Assembly (NCBI RefSeq): GCF_902506145.1 | Contig: NZ_LR733519.1 | Location: 1,004,687 to 1,068,686 of the forward strand | Direction of reading: 5' to 3' | DNA: 64,000 nucleotides | Source: Burkholderia sp. 8Y | GTDB lineage: Bacteria > Pseudomonadota > Gammaproteobacteria > Burkholderiales > Burkholderiaceae | The notes under the pieces: generated by a model | Told to the model about the DNA's origin: nothing | The model's database searches: none | The model's input: only the letters and a program-made list of their open reading frames with translations | In this document: one piece after another, positions 53,774 through 61,858 of the stretch | How the letters are laid out: each line of letters starts with the position of its first letter | Position numbering within the stretch: position 1 is the stretch's first letter | Position numbers and translations under genes: made by a program

Positions 53774-54970
53774 TCACTGTGCCGATGCCGTCTTCACCGC
53801 AGGCGCGTCGCCGGTGTCGTTCATGGCGACGGCGTTGACCTTCACGACATCGTTCGGACGCACGCGCTGCAAGCCGTTCACGACAATGCGCTCGCCCGGC
53901 GCGAGTCCCTTCGCGATGACGCGCAAGCCGTCATGCGTCTGGCCCAGCGTGACTTCGCGGTATTGCGCGCGGCTGTCCTTGTCCACGACCATCACGTACT
54001 TCTTGTCCTGATCCGTGCCGATGGCGGCATCGTCGACGAGCACTGCCGGATGCGGCGTGCCGCCGCCCACCTTGATGCGCGCATAGAGGCCCGGCACCAG
54101 CGAGCCGTCCGGATTGTTGAAGCGCGCGCGTACGCGGATCGTGCCGGACGTCGTGTCGAGGCGGTTATCGACTGAATCGACGACGCCTTCGCGCGAATAG
54201 CCGTCTTCGTTGGCAAGACCGAGCGACACCGGCACGGTGCTGCCCGCATCACGGCCCAGATAGCGCAAGTAGGTCTGCTCGTCCACATCGAACGATGCGT
54301 AGATCGGCGAGACGGAGACGAGCGTCGTCAGGAGCGGCGCGTTGGCGCCTGTGGAGACGATGTTCCCGACCGTCAGCTCCGCACGCGACACGCGGCCCGA
54401 CACGGGCGCGACGATATGCGTGTATGCGAGGTTGATCTTCGCGGCTTCTAGCGCGGCCTGCGCGGCCTTCAGGTTCGCGACGGCCTCGTGCGCAGCGTTC
54501 TGCTTCTCGTCGTAATCGCGCTTGGCGATGGCGTTGTCCGAGAGCAGACGTTCGGCGCGCGCTGCGTCCGTCGATGTATAGCCGTTGCGCGCCTGAGCCG
54601 CCGCGAGCTGCGCCTGTGCGCGATCGACTTCGGCTTCGTAGGGACGCGGATCGATGGTGAAGAGCGGATCGCCCTTCTTCACGAGCGCGCCGTCCCTGAA
54701 GTGCACCGCGACGATCGTGCCGGGCACGAGCGGGCGAATGTCCACGTGGTTCACCGCTTCCAGCCTGCCGGAGTAGCTTTGCCAATCGGTGATGGTCTTC
54801 GACACCACGGTCGCCACGTCCACTTCGGTGGCGGCCGGGGCCTGTGCCGCGGCGTGCGCCTGGTTGATGGCCGCGTCGCCCTCGCCGCGCCAGACGGTAT
54901 AGCCGCCCGCGCCTGCGATGACCAGCGCCGCGCCTAGCGCGGCATAGATGCGTTTGCGAGTGAACATCAT
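53774..54970 (-). CDS. ceoA: RND periplasmic adaptor
   Basis: A 398-residue membrane-fusion protein. The N-terminus is a short membrane anchor/signal (AALGAALVIAGAGGYTVW). The lipoyl domain (SGRLEAVNHVDIRPLVPGTI, KKGDPLFTIDPRPYEAEV), the coiled-coil hairpin of alanine/glutamine repeats (about 115-170), the APVSGRVSRAELTVGNIVS return and the beta-barrel follow. There is no lipobox cysteine. Start ATG 54970 or 54967. It is the second gene of the operon after llpE. Confidence 0.92.
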   Translation of the reverse strand: MMFTRKRIYAALGAALVIAGAGGYTVWRGEGDAAINQAHAAAQAPAATEVDVATVVSKTITDWQSYSGRLEAVNHVDIRPLVPGTIVAVHFRDGALVKKGDPLFTIDPRPYEAEVDRAQAQLAAAQARNGYTSTDAARAERLLSDNAIAKRDYDEKQNAAHEAVANLKAAQAALEAAKINLAYTHIVAPVSGRVSRAELTVGNIVSTGANAPLLTTLVSVSPIYASFDVDEQTYLRYLGRDAGSTVPVSLGLANEDGYSREGVVDSVDNRLDTTSGTIRVRARFNNPDGSLVPGLYARIKVGGGTPHPAVLVDDAAIGTDQDKKYVMVVDKDSRAQYREVTLGQTHDGLRVIAKGLAPGERIVVNGLQRVRPNDVVKVNAVAMNDTGDAPAVKTASAQ

Positions 54971-55026
54971 GATGGAAAGCTCCGGTTGCGTTGAGTTTGT
55001 TTTTTTTGTGGTGCGTGGCTTCGCAC

Positions 55027-55845
55027 TTAGGTGGTGCGCGCGAGCCGTTTCCTGAAGAACGCGACGACATCCTTCAATGCCGACGCATGCGCGGCGAGCG
55101 CCTGATGCGATGCCTTGCCATGACGCGTGACTTCCGTCGGCACGCCAGCGGCGATCAATTCGGCTGCGTATTTCTCGGCTTCGATATGCAGAAGGTCATG
55201 CTCCGCGCTCGCGATCAATGCAGGAGGCAGGCCAGCGAGACGCCGCGACTCGAGCGGCGCAGCATACGGATGCAAACGTTGCGACGGATTCGGCAAGTAC
55301 GCGCGATAGCACCGCGCGCACTCGCTCAGTTCGAGATCGGGACACAAGACCTTGCGCTCGTCGGCCACGCGCGTCATGCTCGGATCGAGCAGCGGTGCAA
55401 GAAGCGCCTGCGCGGACATGCGGATGTCGCCCCGATCGCGTGCAATGGCGGCCACGCACGTCGCGAGATTGCCGCCCGCATCGTGCCCCGCGACGCCCAT
55501 GCGCTGCGGGTCCGCGCGCTGACCGCGTGCATGCGCGAAGGCCCATTGCGCCGCGCGATAGCCGTCTTCGGGCGCGGCGGGAAAGGGAAACGCCGGCGCG
55601 AGCGAATAGCCGACCGACACGACCCACGCCGGTGTATCGCGTGCGATGGTCGATGCGGCGATGTCGGCGTCATCCAGATCGCCGTGTGTAAAACCACCAC
55701 CGTGAAAATAGAGCACGATTGGCAAGACGGTGCCATCCGATGCCGGGCGATAGCTGCGCAGCACGATGGGCTGGACGTGCCCCGCGATGCGCACCTCTTC
55801 GATGCACAGTCTCGGACGTGACTCCTGATCCAGCAGTGTTGCCAT
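55027..55845 (-). CDS. llpE: Alpha/beta hydrolase, LlpE-like
   Basis: A 272-residue alpha/beta hydrolase of the HSL-like class. The oxyanion HGGGF is at 48-52. The nucleophile elbow that is normally GDSAGGN reads GHDAGGN at 120-126, so aspartate (D122) occupies the serine position. The other triad members seem present (SAEHDLL, and a late histidine in GKASHQALAAH). In B. cenocepacia the llpE gene is the first of the salicylate-inducible ceo operon, and this gene is in exactly that position, upstream of ceoA and divergent from ceoR. Whether it hydrolyses anything is open. Confidence 0.86.
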   Translation of the reverse strand: MATLLDQESRPRLCIEEVRIAGHVQPIVLRSYRPASDGTVLPIVLYFHGGGFTHGDLDDADIAASTIARDTPAWVVSVGYSLAPAFPFPAAPEDGYRAAQWAFAHARGQRADPQRMGVAGHDAGGNLATCVAAIARDRGDIRMSAQALLAPLLDPSMTRVADERKVLCPDLELSECARCYRAYLPNPSQRLHPYAAPLESRRLAGLPPALIASAEHDLLHIEAEKYAAELIAAGVPTEVTRHGKASHQALAAHASALKDVVAFFRKRLARTT

Positions 55846-55938
55846 GGTTATTCCGTTGCACGGCCTTGTGAACAAAGCCTTAGCGCATGAGTTGCGATGG
55901 TGCGAATTCTGGAGTCCACGCCTTTCTAGATAAATGCC

Positions 55939-55971
55939 TATAATCCGGCAACACAATTCGGTCGCACCGAA
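55939..55971. promoter_or_regulatory. Candidate promoter and CeoR operator
   Basis: In the 215-base gap between llpE and ceoR a perfect TATAAT (55939-55944) is followed by TTCGGT-CGC-ACCGAA (55957-55971), a perfect dyad with T-N11-A symmetry expected of LysR-type operators. It is placed to control ceoR and, in the other direction, the llpE operon. Confidence 0.55.
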
Positions 55972-56060
55972 CAATCGTGGCAATCGTGGCTAGGCCGCGC
56001 AGCGAATTTCTTAGCCACCCGTTTAATTCCTCGCTCACTCAGCATCGAAGGTACGAGAAC

Positions 56061-57071
56061 ATGGATCGGCTACAAGCAATGCAGGTCTTTACCCGCGTCG
56101 TCGACACGAACAGCTTCTCGCGGGCAGCGGATACGCTGAATTTGCCGCGTGCATCGGTGACGACGATCATTCAAAACCTCGAAGCTTTTCTCAACGTGCG
56201 TCTGCTTCAGCGCACGACGCGCAGGCTGAATCTCACACCCGACGGCGCGGCTTATTACGAACGTTGCGTGCGTATTCTCGCGGACATCGAAGAGGCCGAG
56301 AGCACGTTCTCGAACAACGGCAAGGGCCCGCACGGCAAGCTGCGCGTGGACATGCCCGGCGCGATCGGGCGCCTGATCGTGATGCCTCAGCTATGCGATT
56401 TCCACACGCGCTATCCGGATATCGAACTGATGATGGGCTTCGGCGACAAACCCGTCGATCTCATTCAGGAAGGCGTCGATTGCGTGATTCGCGTGGGCAC
56501 GCTGCAGGATTCGAGTCTCGTCGCGCGGCGCATCGGCGTGTTCCAGGGCGTGACGGTCGCAAGTCCGCAATATCTGGAACGCCACGGCACGCCCAAGACG
56601 CTCGATGATTTGCAGGACCACACGGCGGTCAATTATTTTTCGAGCCGCACGGGCCGCATCATGGACATGGACTTCGTCGTTGACGATGAAACCATCGAAG
56701 TGAAGATGCGCGGCATGATCGCGGTGAACGACGCCGAAGCGTATCTGAGTTGCGGGCTCAAGGGCGTCGGCATCGTGCAGGTCGCGCGATTCATGGCGCT
56801 GCCTTATCTGCGCTCGGGCGAACTCGTCGAAGTGTTGCCGCAATGGAATCCGCTGCCGATGCCTATTTCTGCGGTGTATCCGCACAATCGGCACCTGTCG
56901 CCGAAAGTGCGTGTCTTTGTCGACTGGGTTGCGGAGCTATTCGAGCGTTGCCCGCTGCTGCAAGGCCAGAAGGACGCGGAAGAGCGTTGCCTGCCGACGA
57001 GCACCGCATCGCCGATGATCGTGCGTCATGGCACGCCTGAAGTGGCGGGAACCGCGGACGTCGTGGTTTAA
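56061..57071 (+). CDS. ceoR: LysR family regulator of the efflux operon
   Basis: A 336-residue LysR-type regulator. The N-terminal helix-turn-helix (residues 1-62) reads MDRLQAMQVFTRVVDTNSFS, then RAADTLNLPRASVTTIIQNL, typical of the CeoR/MexT-like branch, and an effector-binding domain follows. ATG 56061 follows GAAGG; the upstream frame from 55977 is not family-like. Divergent from llpE, with a dyad operator between. Salicylate is the known inducer for CeoR in B. cenocepacia; the inference is by synteny. The gene ends before a strong intrinsic terminator. Confidence 0.88.
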   Translation: MDRLQAMQVFTRVVDTNSFSRAADTLNLPRASVTTIIQNLEAFLNVRLLQRTTRRLNLTPDGAAYYERCVRILADIEEAESTFSNNGKGPHGKLRVDMPGAIGRLIVMPQLCDFHTRYPDIELMMGFGDKPVDLIQEGVDCVIRVGTLQDSSLVARRIGVFQGVTVASPQYLERHGTPKTLDDLQDHTAVNYFSSRTGRIMDMDFVVDDETIEVKMRGMIAVNDAEAYLSCGLKGVGIVQVARFMALPYLRSGELVEVLPQWNPLPMPISAVYPHNRHLSPKVRVFVDWVAELFERCPLLQGQKDAEERCLPTSTASPMIVRHGTPEVAGTADVVV

Positions 57072-57100
57072 CGCGGCATCGCTGTTGTTCTCGTTTGTCG

Positions 57101-57140
57101 AATGCTTTCCATCGCCATGATGGAAAGCATTTTTTCTTTT
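57101..57140 (+). terminator. Intrinsic terminator after ceoR
   Basis: A 13-bp perfect stem (AATGCTTTCCATC at 57101-57113, GATGGAAAGCATT at 57119-57131) with a GCCAT loop and a following T-rich run to about 57140. A textbook Rho-independent terminator. Confidence 0.93.
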
Positions 57141-57324
57141 TCCACCTGCTTACGTGACAGGGCCGCGAGCGATTATTCGCGCATGTCGATAAATCTATTC
57201 GCGGATGGGGCATTTATCCGCCGCCACCGCGCGACTACATTTCGTCCTGCCACGACGCATCGCTCATTGATTGCCGATGCGTCGTATCCCGATGCTTAAG
57301 GAATGGATCGAAAGGAGTCGCAAC

Positions 57325-57687
57325 ATGAAAAGCTATCTCGTCACGAGTTTGTCGCTCGCCGCTATCTCGGCCGTCATGTCGAGTACGGCGTTCGCGGAAG
57401 GCGGCCAAGGCATTGGCCGAGCGGGCACGTATTTGACGCAGACGCAGACGCAGACTCAAACGCAAACCACGCCGAGCACGAGCGAAGCGCCCAAGACTCG
57501 CGCGCAAGTGCGTGCAGAACTGGCCGCCGCTTACTCGAACGGCTCGCTTCCGGCGTTGAATCGCAATAGCTATCCGTCGCGCAGCATGTGGGGCGATGCA
57601 GTCGCCGCGCAAGCCGAAGCGCGCAATCGCGCGATCGTCGAGTATGCGAACGGCTCGCCGGTTCAAAACAACGTGGTCGCACGTTGA
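57325..57687 (+). CDS. DUF4148 secreted protein
   Basis: A 120-residue periplasmic protein of the DUF4148 family, common and lineage-expanded in Burkholderia. The signal peptide is cleaved after AFA (residue 24). A Thr-Gln repeat (five TQ pairs at 38-47, from a CAGACG-like 6-bp DNA repeat at about 57437-57465) is followed by the family core SEAPKTRAQVRAELAAAYSN and NRNSYPSRSMWGD. AAAGGAG precedes ATG 57325; the frame extends upstream without a reason to use it. The function is unknown. Confidence 0.86.
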   Translation: MKSYLVTSLSLAAISAVMSSTAFAEGGQGIGRAGTYLTQTQTQTQTQTTPSTSEAPKTRAQVRAELAAAYSNGSLPALNRNSYPSRSMWGDAVAAQAEARNRAIVEYANGSPVQNNVVAR

Positions 57688-57727
57688 TTTGATTCGCTTA
57701 CCTAACTAAATAGAAACGAGGTCGATC

Positions 57728-57874
57728 ATGTTCGAGAACATGTCGCTCGAGCAGTTTTCCATGCTCGATGATTTCGCGCCCACCGCGCCGGTGTGGCGGC
57801 CGTTCGTGCAACCGGCGCCGGCCAATGCCCCGCAGGCTGCTCACAACGGCGGCGAACCCGCCGCGCTAGGCTAA
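57728..57874 (+). CDS. Small hypothetical protein (48 residues)
   Basis: An ATG frame of 48 codons, MFENMSLEQFSMLDDFAPTA and on to EPAALG, 40 bases after the DUF4148 stop. GAGG precedes the ATG at good spacing, and the composition (proline, alanine, acidic start) suggests an unstructured peptide. It overlaps the 3' end of the convergent regulator gene by 4 bases. No family is recognised. It may be co-transcribed with the DUF4148 gene. Confidence 0.5.
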   Translation: MFENMSLEQFSMLDDFAPTAPVWRPFVQPAPANAPQAAHNGGEPAALG

Positions 57875-59394
57875 GCGACTTCCAGCGCCGTCAAGGCACG
57901 CTCGATCACGCCCGCGAGCTTCTCGAACGCGGGCGCAATGTCGGCGTTAGGCACGCACGCATAACCGAGCATCAGCCCTTTGCGCGCATCTTCGCGATTC
58001 AGGTAGTACTGCACGAGGGGACGCGTGACGACACCCGCCGCGAAAGCGGCGTCGGTAATCGCGCGATCGTCGGCGGTGTCGGGCAATTCCAGCACGAAAT
58101 GCAGGCCGGCTTCGTCGCCGCGAACCGCGAGTGAATCGCCGAAACGCGCCCTGATCGCGTTGATGAGCATCTCGCGGCGCTCGCCATATAGCCCGCGCAT
58201 GCGCCGCACGTGCGACGTGAGATGGCCGTCGAGAATGAATTCGGTCAGCACGGCCTGCTGCATGAGCTGCCCTTCGCGATACAACTCCGCGACGCCAGTG
58301 CGGAACGTATCGACCAGATGCTCCGGCACGACCATATAGCCCATGCGCAGACCTGGAAACAGCATCTTGCCGAGGCTGCCGACGTAGATCACCTGTCCCG
58401 CATCGTCGAGTCCCTGCAGCGAAGAGAGTGGCCGGCTGCCGTAACGGAACTCGCTGTCGTAGTCGTCCTCGATGATCCACACGCCATGCTGCCGCGCGAA
58501 TTCGAGCAGCGCGCGCCGCCGCGCGAGACTCATCACCATGCCGAGCGGATACTGATGCGACGGCGTGACGAGTGCAATTCGCGGCGGCGTGGCCATGTCA
58601 CGCGGCGTGGGGTTAAGACCTTCGTCATCGACGGGCACGGGCACGAGCGTCAAGCCCGACGATTGCAGCACGCTGCGCACGCCCCAATAGCACGGTTCCT
58701 CGACCCACGCGCGATCGCCGGTATCGGTCAGAAGACGCACCGCCAGGTCGATCGACTGATGAATCCCCGTCGTGATGATGATCTGGTCGGGATTGCACTT
58801 CACCGAACGCGCCACGCGCAAGTAGTCCGACAACGCGCGACGTAGCGGCCGGTACCCGCCGCCCGGCGCGTACGTCAGCAAATCCGGTCCCGCGCGTTTC
58901 CAAAGCCGCGCCTGCAGGCGGCTCCACGTGCGCGACGGGAACTCCGCGACATCCGGCACGCCCGGCATGAACGCGCCCCACTGCTTCGGCGCGACGCCCG
59001 CCTGCGCGATCAGCCGCTCGCCGCGCTTCGAGAGCACGCACGGCTTGCGCGGCGCTTCGGCGAGCGGCTCCCGTTTCTTGCGCGACGACGCGGCGTCGTC
59101 CGGCGCGGTGTCGGCGACATACGTGCCGCTGCCCGTCGTCGACGTCACATAACCTTCCGCCGTCAACTGGTCGTACACATGCAGCACGGTGTTGCGCGCG
59201 ATGCCTAAGTCGAGCGCGAGCGTGCGCGAACTCGGCAGCTTCGTTCCCGACGCAAGACGGCCGGTCAGAATGGCCTGCTGCATCAACGCGAGCACTTGCC
59301 GGTACATGGGTTCGTCGCGCTTGCGGTCGAGTTGCGTGTTCAGCCAGTCCGCGAGAATGATCGTGTCCAAAGCCTTCGTTCCCTGAGGAGCCAC
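57871..59394 (-). CDS. MocR/PdxR-type GntR regulator with aminotransferase domain
   Basis: A 507-residue regulator. The N-terminal GntR helix-turn-helix covers about 20-95 (PMYRQVLALMQQAILTGRLASG, LPSSRTLALDLGIARNTVLHVYDQL). The rest is a fold-type I aminotransferase-like domain with the PLP lysine K343 in YVGSLGKMLFPG. Such regulators sense PLP or an amino-acid/GABA derivative. It is divergent from the ABC transporter genes, so it likely controls uptake of a polyamine or GABA-like compound. The start is GTG 59394; TTG 59370 is another candidate. Confidence 0.88.
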   Translation of the reverse strand: MAPQGTKALDTIILADWLNTQLDRKRDEPMYRQVLALMQQAILTGRLASGTKLPSSRTLALDLGIARNTVLHVYDQLTAEGYVTSTTGSGTYVADTAPDDAASSRKKREPLAEAPRKPCVLSKRGERLIAQAGVAPKQWGAFMPGVPDVAEFPSRTWSRLQARLWKRAGPDLLTYAPGGGYRPLRRALSDYLRVARSVKCNPDQIIITTGIHQSIDLAVRLLTDTGDRAWVEEPCYWGVRSVLQSSGLTLVPVPVDDEGLNPTPRDMATPPRIALVTPSHQYPLGMVMSLARRRALLEFARQHGVWIIEDDYDSEFRYGSRPLSSLQGLDDAGQVIYVGSLGKMLFPGLRMGYMVVPEHLVDTFRTGVAELYREGQLMQQAVLTEFILDGHLTSHVRRMRGLYGERREMLINAIRARFGDSLAVRGDEAGLHFVLELPDTADDRAITDAAFAAGVVTRPLVQYYLNREDARKGLMLGYACVPNADIAPAFEKLAGVIERALTALEVA

Positions 59395-59403
59395 CCGAAA
59401 AGC

Positions 59404-59470
59404 GGTTCTAAGTGGCCCCCCGATGAATATTGAAATGGTTCCTCATTGTAGAACCCTCTCGGGCTATAGT
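59404..59470. promoter_or_regulatory. Divergent promoter/operator of the MocR-type regulator
   Basis: Three copies of a GGTTC/GAACC half-site lie in the 170-base gap: GGTTC at 59404-59408, GGTTC at 59437-59441 and GAACC at 59451-59455. The last two form a dyad with a 9-base spacer. A TATAGT at 59465-59470 could be the -10 of the transporter promoter. Multiple half-sites are usual for MocR regulators. Confidence 0.45.
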
Positions 59471-59563
59471 TAGCGACAGCAGTGGAAAAAATTTCCGGTC
59501 CTTCAAGATTTCCGATAACAGCGGTATCCGCGCCACGCATCACGCTTGACCAAGGAGACAGGG

Positions 59564-60667
59564 ATGAAATCCGATCAGGTGATCGTCAGCTTTCGCGGCG
59601 TGCGGAAGACGTATGACGGCGAAACGCTCGTCGTGAAGTCTCTCGACCTCGACATCTATCAGGGCGAATTCCTCACGCTGCTCGGGCCGTCGGGCTCGGG
59701 CAAAACCACGTGTCTGATGATGCTCGCGGGCTTCGAGTTTCCGACGGGCGGCGAGATCTGGCTGGACGGCAAGCTGCTTAACAAGGTGCCGCCGCACAAG
59801 CGCGACATCGGCATGGTGTTTCAGAACTACGCGCTCTTTCCACACTTGTCGGTGCAGCAGAACGTCGAATATCCGCTGACGGTGCGACGAATGTCCGCCG
59901 AGGAACGCGCGCATCGCGTGAACAATGCGCTGCGCATGGTGCGCATGGAGAGCTTCGCGAAGCGTTATCCGGCGCAGCTCTCCGGCGGCCAGCAGCAGCG
60001 CATCGCGCTTGCGCGGGCGCTCGTGTTCGAACCCAAGCTCGTGTTGATGGACGAGCCGCTCGGCGCGCTCGACAAGCAATTGCGCGAGCACATGCAGTAC
60101 GAGCTGAAGTCGCTGCACGAGAAGCTCGGCGTGACGTTCGTCTACGTCACGCACGATCAGGGCGAGGCGCTCACCATGTCGGACCGCGTTGCCGTGTTCG
60201 ACAAAGGCATCGTGCAGCAGCTCGATACGGTCGATCATCTTTACGAAGCGCCCTGCAACGAGTTCGTCGCGAACTTCATCGGCGACAGCAACCGGCTGCG
60301 CGGCACCATCGAACAGACACAGGGCGATTACTGCCAGATCCGACTCGCGGACGGCACGCGGCTCTCGGGCCTGAACGTCGCGAAGGCGAAGGCCGGCGCG
60401 CAGGCCATCGCGTGCATTCGTCCCGAGCGGATGAAGCTCTCGGCAAGCGCGGGCCACGCCAACAGCAACGGCCACGCCAACGCGCTCGCGGGCGAAGCCA
60501 AAAGCCTCATCTACTTCGGCGACCACGTACGCATGCGTTGCGGCGTGCGCGAACAGGACGAGTGTTTCGTGAAAGTGCCGCTCGGCACGACGGCGCTCGA
60601 TGGCTTCACGCCCGGCGCGCCCGTCGCGCTGGAATTTGCTCCCGAACATCTGCGCGTATTCGCCTGA
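59564..60667 (+). CDS. ABC transporter ATPase, polyamine type
   Basis: A 367-residue ATP-binding protein of the PotA-like branch. Walker A GPSGSGKTT is at 41-49, the signature LSGGQQQRIALARAL and Walker B VLMDEPLGALDK follow, with the switch THDQGEALTM. The C-terminal TOBE domain covers about 285-367. ATG 59564 follows AAGGAG; an upstream TTG start at 59546 is less likely. Next to it are the binding protein and two permeases, giving a complete transporter. Confidence 0.92.
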   Translation: MKSDQVIVSFRGVRKTYDGETLVVKSLDLDIYQGEFLTLLGPSGSGKTTCLMMLAGFEFPTGGEIWLDGKLLNKVPPHKRDIGMVFQNYALFPHLSVQQNVEYPLTVRRMSAEERAHRVNNALRMVRMESFAKRYPAQLSGGQQQRIALARALVFEPKLVLMDEPLGALDKQLREHMQYELKSLHEKLGVTFVYVTHDQGEALTMSDRVAVFDKGIVQQLDTVDHLYEAPCNEFVANFIGDSNRLRGTIEQTQGDYCQIRLADGTRLSGLNVAKAKAGAQAIACIRPERMKLSASAGHANSNGHANALAGEAKSLIYFGDHVRMRCGVREQDECFVKVPLGTTALDGFTPGAPVALEFAPEHLRVFA

Positions 60668-60745
60668 ACCCGCTTTGCCGCGTGCGCGGCCATGCCGTTC
60701 CACTTGCCGTCATCCGATAAAACCAAGCAGACAGAGGAAACCATC

Positions 60746-61786
60746 ATGAAGAAGTTCGCACTGTGTTCCATCGCGGCCGCAGCCGCGCTCGCGTGCGCGT
60801 CGGGCGCATCGGTGGCGGCGGAAATCACCGTCGTCAATTTCGGCGGCGCGAACGGCGACGCGCAGAAGGTCGCGTTCAATCAGCCGTTCGAGCAGTCGAG
60901 CAAGAACAAGGTGACTGCCGTCGAGTACAACGGCGAGCAGGCCAAGGTCAAGGCGATGGTCGAGGCCAAGCACGTGAACTGGGACGTGGTCGAAGTGGAA
61001 TCCGGCGATCTCGGCCGCGGCTGCGACGAAGGACTCTATGAAAAGCTCGACTGGTCGAAAATCGCGAAGAAATCGGACCTCGTGCCGGAGTCGCCGCAAA
61101 CCTGCGGTGTCGGCTTCTTCGTCTGGTCGACGGCGCTCGCGTATAACGCCGACAAGCTGAAAAGCGCGCCGGCCAACTGGGCGGACTTCTGGGACACCAA
61201 GAAATTTCCCGGCAAGCGCGGCATGCGCAAGGGTGCGCGCTACAACCTGGAATTCGCGCTGATGGCCGACGGCGTCGCACCGAAGGACGTCTATAAGGTG
61301 CTCGGCACGAAAGCCGGCGCGGATCGCGCGTTCAAGAAGCTGGACGAACTGAAGCCGAATATCCAGTGGTGGGAAGCGGGCGCGCAGCCGCCGCAATTCC
61401 TCGTCGCGGGCGATGTCGTGATGTCGACCGCCTATAACGGCCGCATCGACGCGGCGCGCAAGGAAGGCAAGAACCTGAAGGTCGTCTGGACCGGCAGCAT
61501 CTACGACCTCGACTACTGGGCCATTCCGAAGGGCTCGCCGAATAAGGACGCGGCGACGCAGTTCATCGCGTATTCGGTGTCGCAAAAGCCGCAGGAAGTC
61601 TATGCGCAGCACATCGCGTATGGCCCGGTGAACAAAAAGGCGATCGCCGCGCTCGATGCCAAGACGCAGGCCGACATGCCGAACTCGCCGGCCAACGCGA
61701 AGGACGCGGTGTTGCAGGACATGGCGTTCTGGACCGATCACGGCGACGAACTGGAACAGCGGTTCACGGCGTGGGCGTCGAAGTAA
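60746..61786 (+). CDS. ABC transporter substrate-binding protein (PotD/PotF-like)
   Basis: A 346-residue periplasmic binding protein. The signal peptide ends after SVAA (residue 25). The mature part has EITVVNFGGANGDAQKVAFN, then GDLGRGCDEGLYEKLDWS, and KFPGKRGMRKGARYNLEFALM, matching the PotD/PotF-like group for putrescine, spermidine, GABA or related amines. GAGG precedes ATG 60746 at good spacing. The ligand cannot be decided without modelling. It lies 78 bases after the ATPase gene. Confidence 0.88.
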   Translation: MKKFALCSIAAAAALACASGASVAAEITVVNFGGANGDAQKVAFNQPFEQSSKNKVTAVEYNGEQAKVKAMVEAKHVNWDVVEVESGDLGRGCDEGLYEKLDWSKIAKKSDLVPESPQTCGVGFFVWSTALAYNADKLKSAPANWADFWDTKKFPGKRGMRKGARYNLEFALMADGVAPKDVYKVLGTKAGADRAFKKLDELKPNIQWWEAGAQPPQFLVAGDVVMSTAYNGRIDAARKEGKNLKVVWTGSIYDLDYWAIPKGSPNKDAATQFIAYSVSQKPQEVYAQHIAYGPVNKKAIAALDAKTQADMPNSPANAKDAVLQDMAFWTDHGDELEQRFTAWASK

Positions 61787-61858
61787 AGAAGGCTGAAAGC
61801 GCGGTCGCGTGGCGGTTTGAGCGCGACCGCGCGTAACGACGTTGCCGGAGACATCACC

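Noticed and set aside
57437..57465. Mobile repeat or CRISPR-like repeat in the DUF4148 gene
   Set aside because: It is a short in-frame 6-bp repeat coding Thr-Gln pairs.
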